From Wallemia ichthyophaga EXF-994 (Eukaryota; Basidiomycota; Wallemiomycetes; Wallemiales; Wallemiaceae), in NCBI RefSeq assembly GCF_000400465.1, contig NW_008806294.1, forward strand, positions 62,001 to 126,000: a stretch of 64,000 nucleotides of DNA, given 5' to 3'. Of this stretch, positions 1 to 10,422 are shown piece by piece. The translations under genes and the position numbers were made by a program. Below the pieces are notes generated by a model, which worked only from the letters and a program-made list of their open reading frames with translations, made no database searches and was not told the DNA's origin. Each line of letters starts with the position of its first letter. Position 1 is the first letter of the stretch.

Positions 1-925
1 TGTACACCGGCTGCATGATATTCGCAAGCAGGCCCCCCTGCACGCCTAAGAGGGTGTATGTAGCCAGTTTGTCGGAACAGCTGAGACTGTTGGTGGATCC
101 GGCATCGGCGCGGCCTGTGGAGGTGTGAGTGTGAGAGTGTATTGTGCAAGTGTGGTTCTAAGTACCTGGCTTGGTTCGTATTGAACCTCTTTTCGTGTAG
201 TCCATTCTTCCGCGCGTTACAGAAGTGGCAGTGGCTTCACTCGCTGCACTCGCTGCACCCGCTGCACCCGCAACCCCATCGAAACCCCTCAAGGCTGGTA
301 TCGCACTGTAGTATGCGGCTTCTTGTGCATCCTGGCTGTCAGCCGTGTGTGCCATCGACGCATCTCCACATGGCAGAGCAGATATGTAGAGATATACTTG
401 TACACCAGCCTTGAATGAGTGTTTGGGGGTGCGCGTAGTGTGTGTTTTTTGCTCGTTGTGCTCGCTGTAATCGAGATACGCCGACGAATTTCCCGCCTCA
501 ATACTAGAAAGCTCATTGAGGATCCACTTGGCCAAGCCGCGCTTTGCTAGTATTTCAGCGTGGGTATCGTGCAGCATCTGACAACCGACGTCATCAGATT
601 TCGTTTGTTTGTGTATCGTGCACACCCACATCTCCGTGCAGCGGAATTCTAGACGCAGGCAGGCATTTCATACCGACGCCGGCAGAGACGCAGTTCAAGT
701 GTTCGTCCTCCACCGATTGCAGCACAAATCCAGCCAAAATAGTCCCTAGAAGTGGATAAGCGCGTGAGTACGCCGGGGACGTGAGTATGGGTATGTGAAT
801 CTGTGCCACGCCCACTCACATTCCAGAGCACCATTTGGACGTATGTCAGGGCGCAGACGGGCTGGAAAAGATTTGTAGACGTCGTTCACACTGCGCGCTA
901 TATCGTCGGGCGTGGCTCGAGTCAT
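1..925 (-). CDS. TAD1: tRNA-specific adenosine deaminase (ADAT1/Tad1 family), 3' end outside window
   Basis: This enzyme family deaminates adenosine 37 to inosine in eukaryotic tRNA-Ala. Splicing four exons (925..820, 745..630, 577..166, 114..1) gives a continuous frame. Motifs in order are EWTILAGFV near the N-terminus, the zinc/catalytic HAEILAKRG (His ligand, proton-shuttle Glu), the Cys ligand in LPCGDASM, RTKPGRAD, and SCSDKL (third ligand) followed by GVQGGLL. Introns are 74, 52 and 51 nt and all phases agree. The ATG at 925 gives MTRATPDDIARSV, matching the family N-terminus. The gene is head to head with the F-box-like gene, with 98 bp between the start codons. Its C-terminus lies beyond position 1. 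The identification is firm; exon ends come from reading, not from RNA. Confidence 0.93.
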
Positions 926-1023
926 GGTTGTAGACCACAGCAGCAGTCCACGGCACAGAGCGTGTGCCTCGCCCACCAATAACTTCCCCGCATCGCAAAC
1001 AAAGTCCTTGCTCCGCTCCCACC

Positions 1024-2728
1024 ATGGCCAGATTGAAACGCAAAGAGCCGCAGAGACAGACAAAGAATAGCCGCAAGTGCAGCAAGCAGCCAACGTCTAT
1101 GCCTGGATTGGGAACGCTAAACGCAGACATCATTATAAACATTATCGATCAAGCACACAGAGTTGGTCTGTATGACATAAGCCACTTGATATCGCAGCTC
1201 AATCGACATTTGTACGGGATCGTCTACTCGTACCATCGCTGTGGGTGGCTGCTGTGATATGCGTACGCCTCTCACTCCTCCCAAAGCCTTCTCGGCTCTC
1301 AGCCTCGACGTCGACGGCAGCGCAGCCAAAGTCATTGGCAAATTCGCTTTCAACCAGCTCAGAGGGAAGAGGGATAGCATTGATCGTCTCAGTCTTAATG
1401 TCAAGGCGAGCGCTGTACTCGATACTCTGTACAGTACCGGCATGTTCGACCTTATCAAACAGCGCATCGGCGACTGTACAGGCATACTACAACACCTACA
1501 TCTCAATATCTACGACGGAAAGTCACAGAAGCTATGCATACCCGCTAAACACGTCTCTATGGTTGCTAGCCCTACTTACGACAGCTACCCACTCTTGCAG
1601 GGTTTCAGCAACGCCACTTGGAATAAAAGCATAAAATCTCTCACACTCACTAACGTCGATTTTTCACCTGGTGCTATCAGCCGTCTTTCCGAATGGCCCG
1701 AGTGTCAAGATATCTGCCTCGAATACAATGGCATTGTCGCTCCACGTAGTTCGTCTTCCCCCTTCTTCCGCAGAAACAGTGGCGGTATTTCTACAACCAT
1801 ACTCACTATTGCCGACGGCTGCAGTTCCCTCCACAGCCTCTCCATCGTCAACTCGACATATGCCAATTTCTTTGAGACGGACAAGACTAAATATGGCTAC
1901 CTTGCGTCAATGTACTCACTTAAAGAGTTGCACATAGTCCGGGTCAATACCTTCACACTCCGAATTTACACACCTAATCTCGAAAAATTAAAGTTGGAAT
2001 GCTGTACCGACCTCGACGCCCAAATCAGGAAACTGAGTCCATCAATCACATACCTCTCCATTGCCTATGGCTCATTCAAAAAGATGCCCCGCTTCATCCG
2101 TTCAGATCTCGCCAAACTGGATAAGCTCCGTTCGTTGGATGTTTCATATACGCAGGATGAATTTATACAGTTTTTCTTCAAAGACAAGAAGTACATTAGG
2201 GCATTGAGCTCACTAGTACATCTTAATGTCAGTGGAACTGTGGTGAATGGGGAGCATCTCTACGATTGCGTTGCTAAACTTAAACTCGATCAACTCGTTG
2301 GAATCGATTGTCCATTCATAGACAAATCAGATCAGTACGCGCTTTCGAAGAAAATCAAGATTGTCTGGTTGGATAAAGTTAAGAAGGGATTTCAGTATGA
2401 CGACGATATAGTCTTCGATAGAGTGCATACAGCCGCAATAAGAGATATGGGTCGCCGATCGAATGAAGCGTCTGATTCAGAGTCGGAAGCTGAGTCGTAT
2501 GTATCAGATGCCGAGGAGGCAGATTCCAAATCTTCTATTGGATCTGATGGAGAGGCTCAAGTAGAAGTGGAGGAGGATGAATACGAGAGTGGGCTCGAAA
2601 GCGAAGCTGATGTCAAGCCTATAATAGCACAAGAACCAGCGAGAGTCAGAGGGAGTAATTCACGATACGATTGGCGCAGACGTGAGCCGCCATCACCACC
2701 CATTACCCGTAGCAGCACGACAAGATGA
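1024..2728 (+). CDS. F-box/leucine-rich-repeat-like protein
   Basis: The start ATG at 1024 sits in a strong CACCATGG context. Exon 1 (1024..1240) encodes a basic leader and an F-box-like helix set (LNADIIINIIDQA to LNRHLYGIVYSYHR). A 46-nt intron (1241..1286, GTGGGT...CCAAAG) keeps phase into a long exon of about 480 codons. That exon holds irregular leucine-rich repeats (for example LHSLSIVN, LKELHIVRVN, LEKLKLECC, LRSLDVSYT, LVHLNVSGT). The C-terminal ~110 residues are acidic and Ser/Glu-rich, then end in a basic tail. F-box/LRR proteins usually act as SCF ubiquitin-ligase substrate receptors, but that role is only inferred. I do not recognise a named ortholog. Confidence 0.7.
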
Positions 2729-3130
2729 TATACCACAACGCAAGCATTCCCTTAAACAGATGAAGCATGAGTAGCACAAGTAAAACAAGTAACAAGCATA
2801 CCGATCACACTAAATCTCAATCTCAATAATCTCATTAGTGTCAAACTCAATAGCAAACCCATTCACAAATCAAACAAAGCAAAGCAAAGTAAATGACAGC
2901 ATGTTTTGCTCATCTCTGTAATTTTAATCATTGTAACAATTCTCAATGCATCATATTCAATTTGAAGACTGTAACGGTGTTGGAGGAGCTGCGAGAGATG
3001 GAGGTAGACGGCGACATCGATGGCTACTATAGCACACATTGGGGTGCTAGGAAATGTATAAAAATTTAAAACATGTCGAGACGTTGAGTTCCCAGCGTCA
3101 CTGACTTCTTAACACCAACGGTCAACTGAA
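2729..3130. other. Intergenic region, no gene seen
   Basis: AT-rich 3' flank of the F-box-like gene followed by the upstream region of the PABPN1-like gene. It contains A-rich repeats of the AAAGCAAAG type near 2875-2890 and a GTATAAAAA TATA-like box about 75 bp before the ATG at 3131. I see no coding exon or RNA gene. Confidence 0.5.
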
Positions 3131-3942
3131 ATGGGGGACAGCAACGAATTCAACAACGAGTACAACAATCCAACGAATGAGGAGCCAACGTTTGAGGAGG
3201 ACGACGAGGACAAGGTGGGCTGGCTGTGTGCTCTACGCTGCGTCTGCAACTCACACCGCCTTAGGAAATTGCAGTGATGAAAGAACGGGTGAAGCAAATG
3301 GAGGAGGAAGCAGCCAGGCTGCGTGAAGTGCAAGAGTCTAATGAAAACGGAGAGCAGCAGCAGCAGCAGCAGACGGCGCAGAACACCCAGGAATCACAAC
3401 AAGACCCACAACAGAGCGAAGACGCCGGCGCTGGTGAGCAGCAGCAGGATCCTTTCGGAGCCGGTGACGAGGATATGCAGGAGTCGGCTGAGGATGTCGA
3501 CGGCAGGTCTGTCTATGTTGGAAATGTGGGTTTGTGCTCTGCGATAAAGCAACGCCGTTAACAGCTTCCGCTATCGCAGGTTGATTACAGCGCTACACCG
3601 GAAGATTTACAAAAACACTTTGCAGCGTGTGGCACTATCAACCGCGTCACCATCCTCTGCGATAAGTTCAGCGGTCATCCTAAAGGTTACGCGTATATTG
3701 AATTCGCTGAGCCGGCCTTGGTGGAAAATGCTAGTGCGCTTAATGAGAGTTTGTTCAAGGGCAGACTGATCAAGGTTGTCGGTGGGTGGCACTTGACGCG
3801 TTATAGCACAAAACTCACACTCCACACAGCAAAAAGGAAGAACGTCCCCGCTTTCGCACTCAAGCGTGGCAGAGGCAGAGGTAGAGGCAGAGGTTTCCGC
3901 GGTAGAGTGTTCAGAGGCAGAGGTAGAGGATCCTTCTATTAG
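3131..3942 (+). CDS. pab2: Nuclear poly(A)-binding protein, PABPN1/Pab2-like (single RRM, RG-rich tail)
   Basis: Four exons (3131..3214, 3265..3525, 3580..3781, 3830..3942) join in phase to give 219 residues. The order is an acidic N-terminus, a short coiled coil ([19 protein letters not shown]), a Gln-rich linker encoded by a CAG run near 3355, then one RRM. The RRM has RNP2 as [10 protein letters not shown] and RNP1 as [11 protein letters not shown]. It is followed by KRKNVPAF and an [10 protein letters not shown] methylation-type tail. The coiled coil, single RRM and RG tail are the PABPN1/Pab2 layout; that family binds nuclear poly(A) and affects polyadenylation and RNA turnover. Function is by family. 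The exon map looks secure because every junction keeps the conserved RRM frame. Confidence 0.93.
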
Positions 3943-3981
3943 ATAATATTCTGTGTATCAAATATTTATTTAAACCGATTG

Positions 3982-4455
3982 CTATGCGATTGTTTGATGA
4001 ACTGACTTGATCTTGTCGTGCTGTGCGATTTCACTCGCTGATTGGAATATGCCCTGTCCCCATCCCATTCTGAAGGTGTTTGCTTCCGAGACAACCTCGA
4101 CAATCTCACTCTCGAGCTCCTTCTCCGCTGCCTGGATCTGCTGCAGGAGTTGGTCACCTACTTGTCCCCTCTGTATCAATGTCACTAGGGCCACTTTATC
4201 ATCTCTCATCTTCCAGATCCTCTTGACGTCCTCGACTGCTCTGCGTATGAGTGCACACTTGAGCACTATCTCCTCAGTATCCGCTTGCTGAAGCAGCGTT
4301 ATGTACGTTGATCTCTCTATATGTGGCTCAAACCAGCTGTCAGAGATCAAGTCGATCGAGGATTTTACGTTGGATGATCTGTATATTTTACTGAATAAAG
4401 ATAATGGTAGTATGAGCAGAACTAGATAGATTATTGGTATCAATATTGAATTCAT
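3982..4455 (-). CDS. SEC66: ER translocation subunit Sec66/Sec71
   Basis: An intronless 157-residue protein. The N-terminal membrane segment (IYLVLLILPLSLF, about residues 8-21) is followed by the family core: EPHIERSTYITLLQQ, LKCALIRRAVEDVKRIWKMRDDK, an amphipathic helix rich in AEKELESE, and the C-terminal signature WGQGIFQSASEI. Sec66 (Sec71) belongs to the Sec62/63 complex that drives post-translational protein import into the ER. At 157 residues it is somewhat shorter than the yeast protein, but the core looks complete. The gene is convergent with the PABPN1-like gene, and the two stop codons are only 39 bp apart, so the 3' UTRs probably overlap. Confidence 0.92.
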   Translation of the reverse strand: MNSILIPIIYLVLLILPLSLFSKIYRSSNVKSSIDLISDSWFEPHIERSTYITLLQQADTEEIVLKCALIRRAVEDVKRIWKMRDDKVALVTLIQRGQVGDQLLQQIQAAEKELESEIVEVVSEANTFRMGWGQGIFQSASEIAQHDKIKSVHQTIA

Positions 4456-4741
4456 TTGGTTGTTGAGATGATGGACGTTGAGGATATCGATCCTGACACG
4501 CTGAGAAGACGCGGATTAATGTGATTCGGGGGATTATAATGGGAATTACAAGTCTACGATTACACTTCAAATTGATCTCGCACCCTTTTATATCCAGGTT
4601 AGCCACGGAAACGTTAATAATTGGGGAATGGAATGTTGTGTCACGAGTAACTTAGTTTGGCATGAATATGAATCATTTGTAATTTAACATTTCAATATTT
4701 TAATATCTCACCCAGGCACTACATCACCAAAAACCCAACAA

Positions 4742-5110
4742 ATGGCACCAGCACTAGACCACCCTTCCACACCCACCAGCAAACGTCAGCTAGCTATTCC
4801 AGCCACAGGGAATAATGAAAGAGAAGGAACAGCCAACTCTCCATTTAATGATCTACCCGCGGATATTGATTTGAGCATCCTTCAAGATCCTCCGCCACAA
4901 CCACTCACTCCAGACACAGACTATTGTCAAGCGCTGCTCAGCAAGGGCCCGCCACTCGGTCGTCAGTTTATCGATTGCTTGCAAGACGCTTCCACTCCCC
5001 AAGTCACCGCGTCAGCCGTGATGGGTGTCATTTCCATCATCTTGAGCTTGTGTGTCGTCGTACGCATCGTGCGCAAGTCCATCAAGATACAGCTGCGCGT
5101 TATACGCTGA
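4742..5110 (+). CDS. Small hypothetical membrane protein
   Basis: A single-exon frame of 122 residues with a good start context (CAACAAATGGC). The first ~85 residues are Pro/Thr-rich and probably disordered. Around residues 93-110 there is one hydrophobic segment (VMGVISIILSLCVVVRIV) followed by a basic tail (RKSIKIQLRVIR), consistent with a single-pass or tail-anchored membrane protein. I recognise no family. The hydrophobic/basic ending and clean 5' region argue for a real gene, but conservation could not be tested. Confidence 0.5.
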   Translation: MAPALDHPSTPTSKRQLAIPATGNNEREGTANSPFNDLPADIDLSILQDPPPQPLTPDTDYCQALLSKGPPLGRQFIDCLQDASTPQVTASAVMGVISIILSLCVVVRIVRKSIKIQLRVIR

Positions 5111-5581
5111 TGCGCTGATGCGTTACTAACTTCATGCGCTACTGCGCTCGAAAGGCATTTCAAGTTGTCCTTTCACTAGACACCAAGATCCATAGACTTT
5201 AACATACCCTTCCCAACTCTGTACTATAATGCAATATGCACAAGACACGATACCCATTGCACATTTCTCATGCTTGGATTGAGATTAAATTTGAGAGTGT
5301 AAATGAAAATATACTTTTCGTTATCTTTTCTTTGCCGCATATCCCGCCAATTGTCGCAAAACGCGGAAAGTGAAGTGAACAGCGATTTTGATGTCGTTGA
5401 AAGAATCAATATCATAACTCGGGTTTCACAAGCTTGATCAGTCTTTGAACGAGAAAAGATTTTTCAAAATTGTTTTCAAAATTTTTGCAGCTTGTCCTTT
5501 GTAAAATTATACATAGCTGTTTATATTACTACAAATTTTATAGATACTTTATGCAAAATGGCTCAGCGGATTCCGCTCATC
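5111..5581. other. Intergenic region upstream of tRNA-iMet
   Basis: AT-rich sequence with no supportable exon. It is presumably the 3' flank of the small membrane protein gene and the 5' flank of the initiator tRNA. Confidence 0.4.
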
Positions 5582-5653
5582 AGCTTCGTGGCCAAGAGGA
5601 ATGGCGTTGGGCTCATAACCCAAAGATCCCCGGATCGAAACCGGGCGAAGCTA
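5582..5653 (+). tRNA. Initiator tRNA-Met (CAT)
   Basis: The 72-nt sequence folds into a perfect cloverleaf: acceptor AGCTTCG/CGAAGCT with discriminator A, D-stem GCC/GGC, anticodon stem TTGGG/CCCAA with loop CTCATAA, and T-stem CCCGG/CCGGG. Eukaryotic initiator features are present: an A at position 1 pairing with T72, and ATCGAAA instead of TTCRANT in the T-loop. There is no intron and no encoded CCA. Confidence 0.96.
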
Positions 5654-5954
5654 ATATTTTTTCATTTCTTTTTTTTATTGTCAATAAAAATTATCGAATC
5701 CTAGCTGGTGCGTTATACCTATCCGGAATCCCAACACATTAAATTAGCTTTACTTTAATTATTAACAAGACATATATACAGCATGCTATTTTCACATAAT
5801 CAAGACATAAAATGACATACTTAAGATATAAAGTTGAAAGGGTGGCGAGTATAAGTATTATTAGCGTGAAGTTAATAAATTACCAAAAAAATACCATTTC
5901 GAAGTGAAATAAAGAAGTCGTAAGATACAAGACACCCCTAAAAATACATCACAC
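5654..5954. other. Intergenic region between tRNA-iMet and the opsin-related gene
   Basis: AT-rich 3' flanks only. I see no coding exon; apart from the Pol III T-run nothing is recognisable. Confidence 0.4.
5657..5662 (+). terminator. RNA polymerase III T-run terminator of tRNA-iMet
   Basis: A run of six T residues begins 3 nt after the discriminator base of the tRNA, and a second T run lies just downstream. This is the standard Pol III stop signal. Confidence 0.85.
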
Positions 5955-7107
5955 TCAAGTAGGCATGGTGACTTTTTCCTGTTGAGCCTCTTGCTGTGGA
6001 GGAAGGGGCTGAGTCTGTTGATACTGCTGAGGCTGTGGAATTTGTGAAGGAGGAGGTTGATATTGTTGAAATTGAGATTGAGCTTGTATACCAGTAGTGG
6101 GTGTTGCAGAAGGTACCTCCTTGCGTGGAAGTGTGTATGGCTGTGAGACACCCTGATTGCCTAGCTCCTGTCCCTCAAGTGCCGCTCCTCTACTGCCTAC
6201 GCCAGGAACGTACGATGCAAAAATAGGTATGTAGACAAACATCAAAACAACCTGGATGCAGAGATCGAGCACACCATAAAAAACAGCTTCAGCAGTGACA
6301 GTGATGACGTTGCCAAGTTCGCTCACTCCAGCTGCTATAATGTAGAGCAGGTAGATGATAAGATACCACCCCGCAGCGGCGTAGTAGGTGCCTGTCTGGA
6401 CTATGTTACCTCTGCTGCCCAATGCCTGAGTGCCTTGGTAGAGCAACACGGCCCTGTCCATGAAGACGCGTTAGCAGCGCAGTCGGAGATACTCTCTACC
6501 CACCAAACATTAAACTCTAACACCACTCCCATTGTGAACAAACCCCATTTGTACTGGTCGCTGATAAGTGCAGCGAGAAGCATGCATACCCAGAAATAGA
6601 TCTGCGTGAACATCCCAAACAGAATAATTTCGACATTTGCACCCGTGCCAAGAAGTAGGACGAGAAGGTAGACTGGCGATACGAGGATCTGTTGGACGAA
6701 ACGAGGGTACTATGAATTGCTTGATTAGACACATAGCAGCTGCAGAACATTCGCCCACATTGATCTGGCGTGTTCCACCAAATTCCAAACTATCATCGCG
6801 TGGCCACTGGGCTTCAATTGCCACCCAGCCAAGCCCACTAGCAAGCAGATAGTACGTTATGAAAGAAATATGGAAAATAACAAACGCTAATGCCCACAAT
6901 CCCCTGACATAGCGTTTGCTAAAATAAACGAGGAAAAGGGCAGCGATGCCAGACGCGCCAAAAAACGAATAGACAGCCCATTGAAAAGAGCTACCTGGCT
7001 TGGTGAGGTGTATGTCGACAAAGTCAAATGGATGTTGCTCAAGCGCCTGCAATTTTTAGATGTGCATCAGATACAAAGCTAACTCTACTCACTTGGTTTC
7101 CAGACAT
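5955..7107 (-). CDS. Opsin-related seven-helix membrane protein (HSP30/YRO2/MRH1 type) lacking the retinal lysine
   Basis: Exon 1 (7107..7093) encodes only MSGNQ and is joined through a GTGAGT...TTGCAG intron to ALEQHPFDFVDIHL. Further introns after RQIN and after the EFNVWW region restore a microbial-rhodopsin layout: SSFQWAVYSFFG (helix A), YLLASGLGWVAIE, RQIN-YPRFVQQILVSPVYLL (helix C region), several more helices, and helix G as AEAVFYGVLDLCIQVVL. In light-driven rhodopsins the Schiff-base lysine follows LDxxxK; here that codon is CAG (Gln), so covalent retinal binding is not expected. The last ~70 residues are Pro/Gln-rich. Fungal opsin-related proteins of this type are plasma-membrane stress proteins of unclear activity. 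Confidence 0.85.
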
Positions 7108-7312
7108 TGCTGTAAATAATCGTCGATGGTAAAGAAGCTTCTGCACACTTAATCAGCATTTTAAATGTAGCTGTGGGAATTCGGAAGCGAGTGACTTCAC
7201 TGAAAACTTTCACTAATCCAGACTGAGTTGGGTTAAAGCAAGTACCATAAATTAACGTTGATTACATTTCTTTTGTTGTGTGTCTTTGTGCTTGTGTCTT
7301 AATGACCTTTGT

Positions 7313-10300
7313 TCAATGCGAGGAGTGAGAGTTATTTGACGACTTGGTAGAAGCGCCATCATCAGTGCCACTCTCAAGATACTTCTTAGGTGTACTAGCA
7401 CCGCCGTTCAACCTCACCTCTCTGATCTGCTCAATATGGTCAGGCTTGATTCCGTACAGCGCATCGCCTTCGAGCGGCGTAGTAGAGAATACCCAGTCCT
7501 TATCAAAGTGTCTGGAGAGCATCTGTATGGCGTAATCGTAGTCAAGATGATGTGTTAGCTGTCTCCTTGGTTGGACGTTCAGTGAATGCTTGGCGTCGAG
7601 TTGGGAGTCGAGAACATTGGAAGTGTGCGCTCCTCCACTAAGCGCCAGTCTGATCGAATACTCCTTCTCACGGTGAGCACTTCCTATGCTCCTTTCGTAG
7701 AGCTCCAAAGTGAGATGCGCGACATAGTCCAATTCCGGGACATGAGGCCTGTAAATTGTGTTAGAGGGTATAGTCAGTTTAATAGTACACCCACATTGTA
7801 ATTGGTAGACCACTACATAATACCAGTTGTACGAGAGTGTGAATATGTGACTCTTCTGTAGATTATGTTAGTTAAGTTACACCACTCTAACCTCACCCAC
7901 TTGTGAAGTAGATGGAAAAAGACCCCTTTTCAGCATCTCTAGCTTCTTGTAAATCATTCACTATTTTCTTGAGCAGTGGAAGAGACGTCAAAATACCAAT
8001 CTTCTCCTTCTCTTCTGGCTCAATACCATATTCTTGTGGTGCAATGAGATCGAAGAGGGCCTTGGCATGGCCGTAGAGACTATGCAAGCGTCTATCACTA
8101 GGATCTTGCTGACCATTAGGTCTAAAGATAGTATTGAGGAATATACTATTATGCAAACTGTCGTATTTCAGCGAATCGTAAAGTTCAGAGATACGCGAAG
8201 GGTCAAACTTTTCCTGAGTCGTGCTTTCGCAGAAATCACTGAATAGTTTCTCCCATCTCTCCTTGAAAAGTAAAGGATGCTCATTACAACACCACCTCGT
8301 CTGGATATTGTCAACGTCGAGCGTCTCGAAATTTGATCTCATGACGTCGCGGTGATATCTCATCAATTCGATAATCTCAGCCACAACTTCTACGGGCTCG
8401 CCTTTAAGATCCTTTGGCCACTGAAATTGAGGACGCTTTTCTTTCTCGCCTGGACGCAACAAAGTCTTGAGCTTCTTTTTAACAAAATCCATCAATTCTT
8501 TGCCTGCGTTGCTGTCGTCGAGAAGATCCTTCCTGACTATAAGTGGATGTGTTATTGGCTCTTTGCCCTCCTTTCTCTTCTCAGGATCTTCGAGGAACGC
8601 GGCAGCGAATATTTCAGCTGATGCCAACACACGCCTTTCGGAGCTAGAATAAATCTTGCAGTTCTCCAGCATATCCTTGTTCATTATCATCGCATCACCC
8701 CTGAAACTAAATCCAAGGTCTCGAGACTGGTACCTGGCAGCATGAGTGAATTCACCGCCCCACTTGAACACAAGAGCTAATTTCTCAAGAGTGATACCAT
8801 CATTTTTGTTGAAATTCGGTTTTAATTGCGCTTTCGTACCAGGTAAACCAATCTTCTTGGATATGACTATACGTAGCTGTTCAAGTTTCTCAAGCTCATT
8901 ACAACCAAGCTTGACGGCTTCATCAGCAGCTTCAGTGATGTAGTTGAGTTGTTCCGCACGTCTCAAGATGACTTCTTCAGTCGCTCCTCTCAATAAGCGT
9001 ATGAAAGGCTGTGCCCATTTCTCGGAAGCTTGAAAACTAAACTTGATCTTCTGTTTTGGAGTGCGATCGGCGTGTCTGACTACTGTTGCATTTGCTTTGA
9101 GTTTCCAACTACCCTTATCTCTCGGACTACCATTGTGTACAGCTGTGAGTGGACGTTTAGGAGCAGTTTTCCTGCAGAATGTTGACAATATTTCTGCACA
9201 TTTATCGTAGTAGTAGTCGTTACCTTTCACAAAGCTCCATCCATTCACATCAATGACGAAAGCCTTGTCGTCGTATCTCAAGAGGTCAAATCCACATATA
9301 TTCTGCTTGAAAGCCTTGCAGATATTAGTCGCACACTTTTTCTCATCAGCTGTGAGCTCAGTGATGTATCTGATCTCTTTACCGTCTGTGTTGCGTCTGA
9401 CTATACCATCGACTACTGGCGATTTGCGTGTTTCTGCATGTACGAAGCTAGGACCGACAGTGTATACTTTGACATCCTCTGCGTTATCGACATTGATGAA
9501 CTTTTCATATATAAACGAGCCTTCGTAGCGTGGTTCTTGAATTTCAGGGTAGTATTCACTTGACTTGTTGCCAACTTTCCTGAACAATTTGCGTGCACCA
9601 CCGCCTTGAGACATAGGGAAGTAGATGTGTATGTTGTGGTCTTCGCCGTTGACTGGCTTCTCGACAAAAGGCTTCTCGAGTTCGATGCCGTCGATAATGA
9701 TTGCGTCACCGTCTTCTCTCAACTTGACAACTGGCTGGTGAGGGTTTTTGGGGAAAGAGAGACCAAGATCCTTTTGAAGAGCTTCAGCTAGTTGAGGGTC
9801 GATGTTAGGACCACCGTCTCTATCAACACTAATGCGTTCAGCGGTCACAACGCCAATGGAGTCGAGGATAGAGAGAACAAGCCTTCTATCCCAGAGAAGT
9901 TTTTGCATCTGAGGGACATATAAGATGCGGCTAGTGTCATAGAGCGACACCCACAGTGAGATCGTTGATACAGACAGGTTTGCGTAGGTTGACATAGTCG
10001 ATAGCCTTATCGAGAGGGAAACCATCGCTAAAGAAGCTAACCAAGTAATCGCAAAGGGGCCAATTCTCAACGTCTATTGAGGGAATGAGGGGGTAAGCGT
10101 GAATACTAATGATTACGGATGAGGAGCTCACCCTCGTCGAGAATGACTTTATCGCCAAAGATGCAAATCTTCGGGGAAATGAGCTATATTAGGATAACCA
10201 GGATACTCAAACAAACCTCAATATTAGATATTTTCATGATTCTATTGAGTATCGAGCGCATTGGCTTTGATCTCGCTTTACGGTCAAGGGCAGCGACACC

Positions 10301-10333
10301 GAGAACCAATTTAACGTTTGAATTGGAATCCAT
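7313..10333 (-). CDS. VIP1: Diphosphoinositol pentakisphosphate kinase, VIP1/PPIP5K (Asp1) family
   Basis: The protein combines the ATP-grasp kinase and histidine-phosphatase-like domains of the family that makes inositol pyrophosphates from IP6/IP7. Kinase landmarks are [46 protein letters not shown] and [12 protein letters not shown]. The phosphatase part begins at [12 protein letters not shown] and ends with the conserved [18 protein letters not shown] and [13 protein letters not shown] place the start at the ATG at 10333 ([24 protein letters not shown]); longer open frame upstream lacks an ATG. The first intron is only 33 nt (10184..10216). Short introns also split the C-terminal region near 7750-7895. 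The gene is divergent from the Caf16-like gene, with 89 bp between the starts. Confidence 0.95.
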
Positions 10334-10422
10334 TTCTTCAGAGTTGAATTTTCTTTTTTTATTCTTATCCTCGTGATCTGTAATTTTGATTTGAACGTCG
10401 TGGTTGTTGGTTGGAACCGGTG

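Noticed and set aside
3355-3372. CAG run as a separate microsatellite feature
   Set aside because: It encodes the Gln-rich linker of the PABPN1-like protein and is short; mentioned there only.
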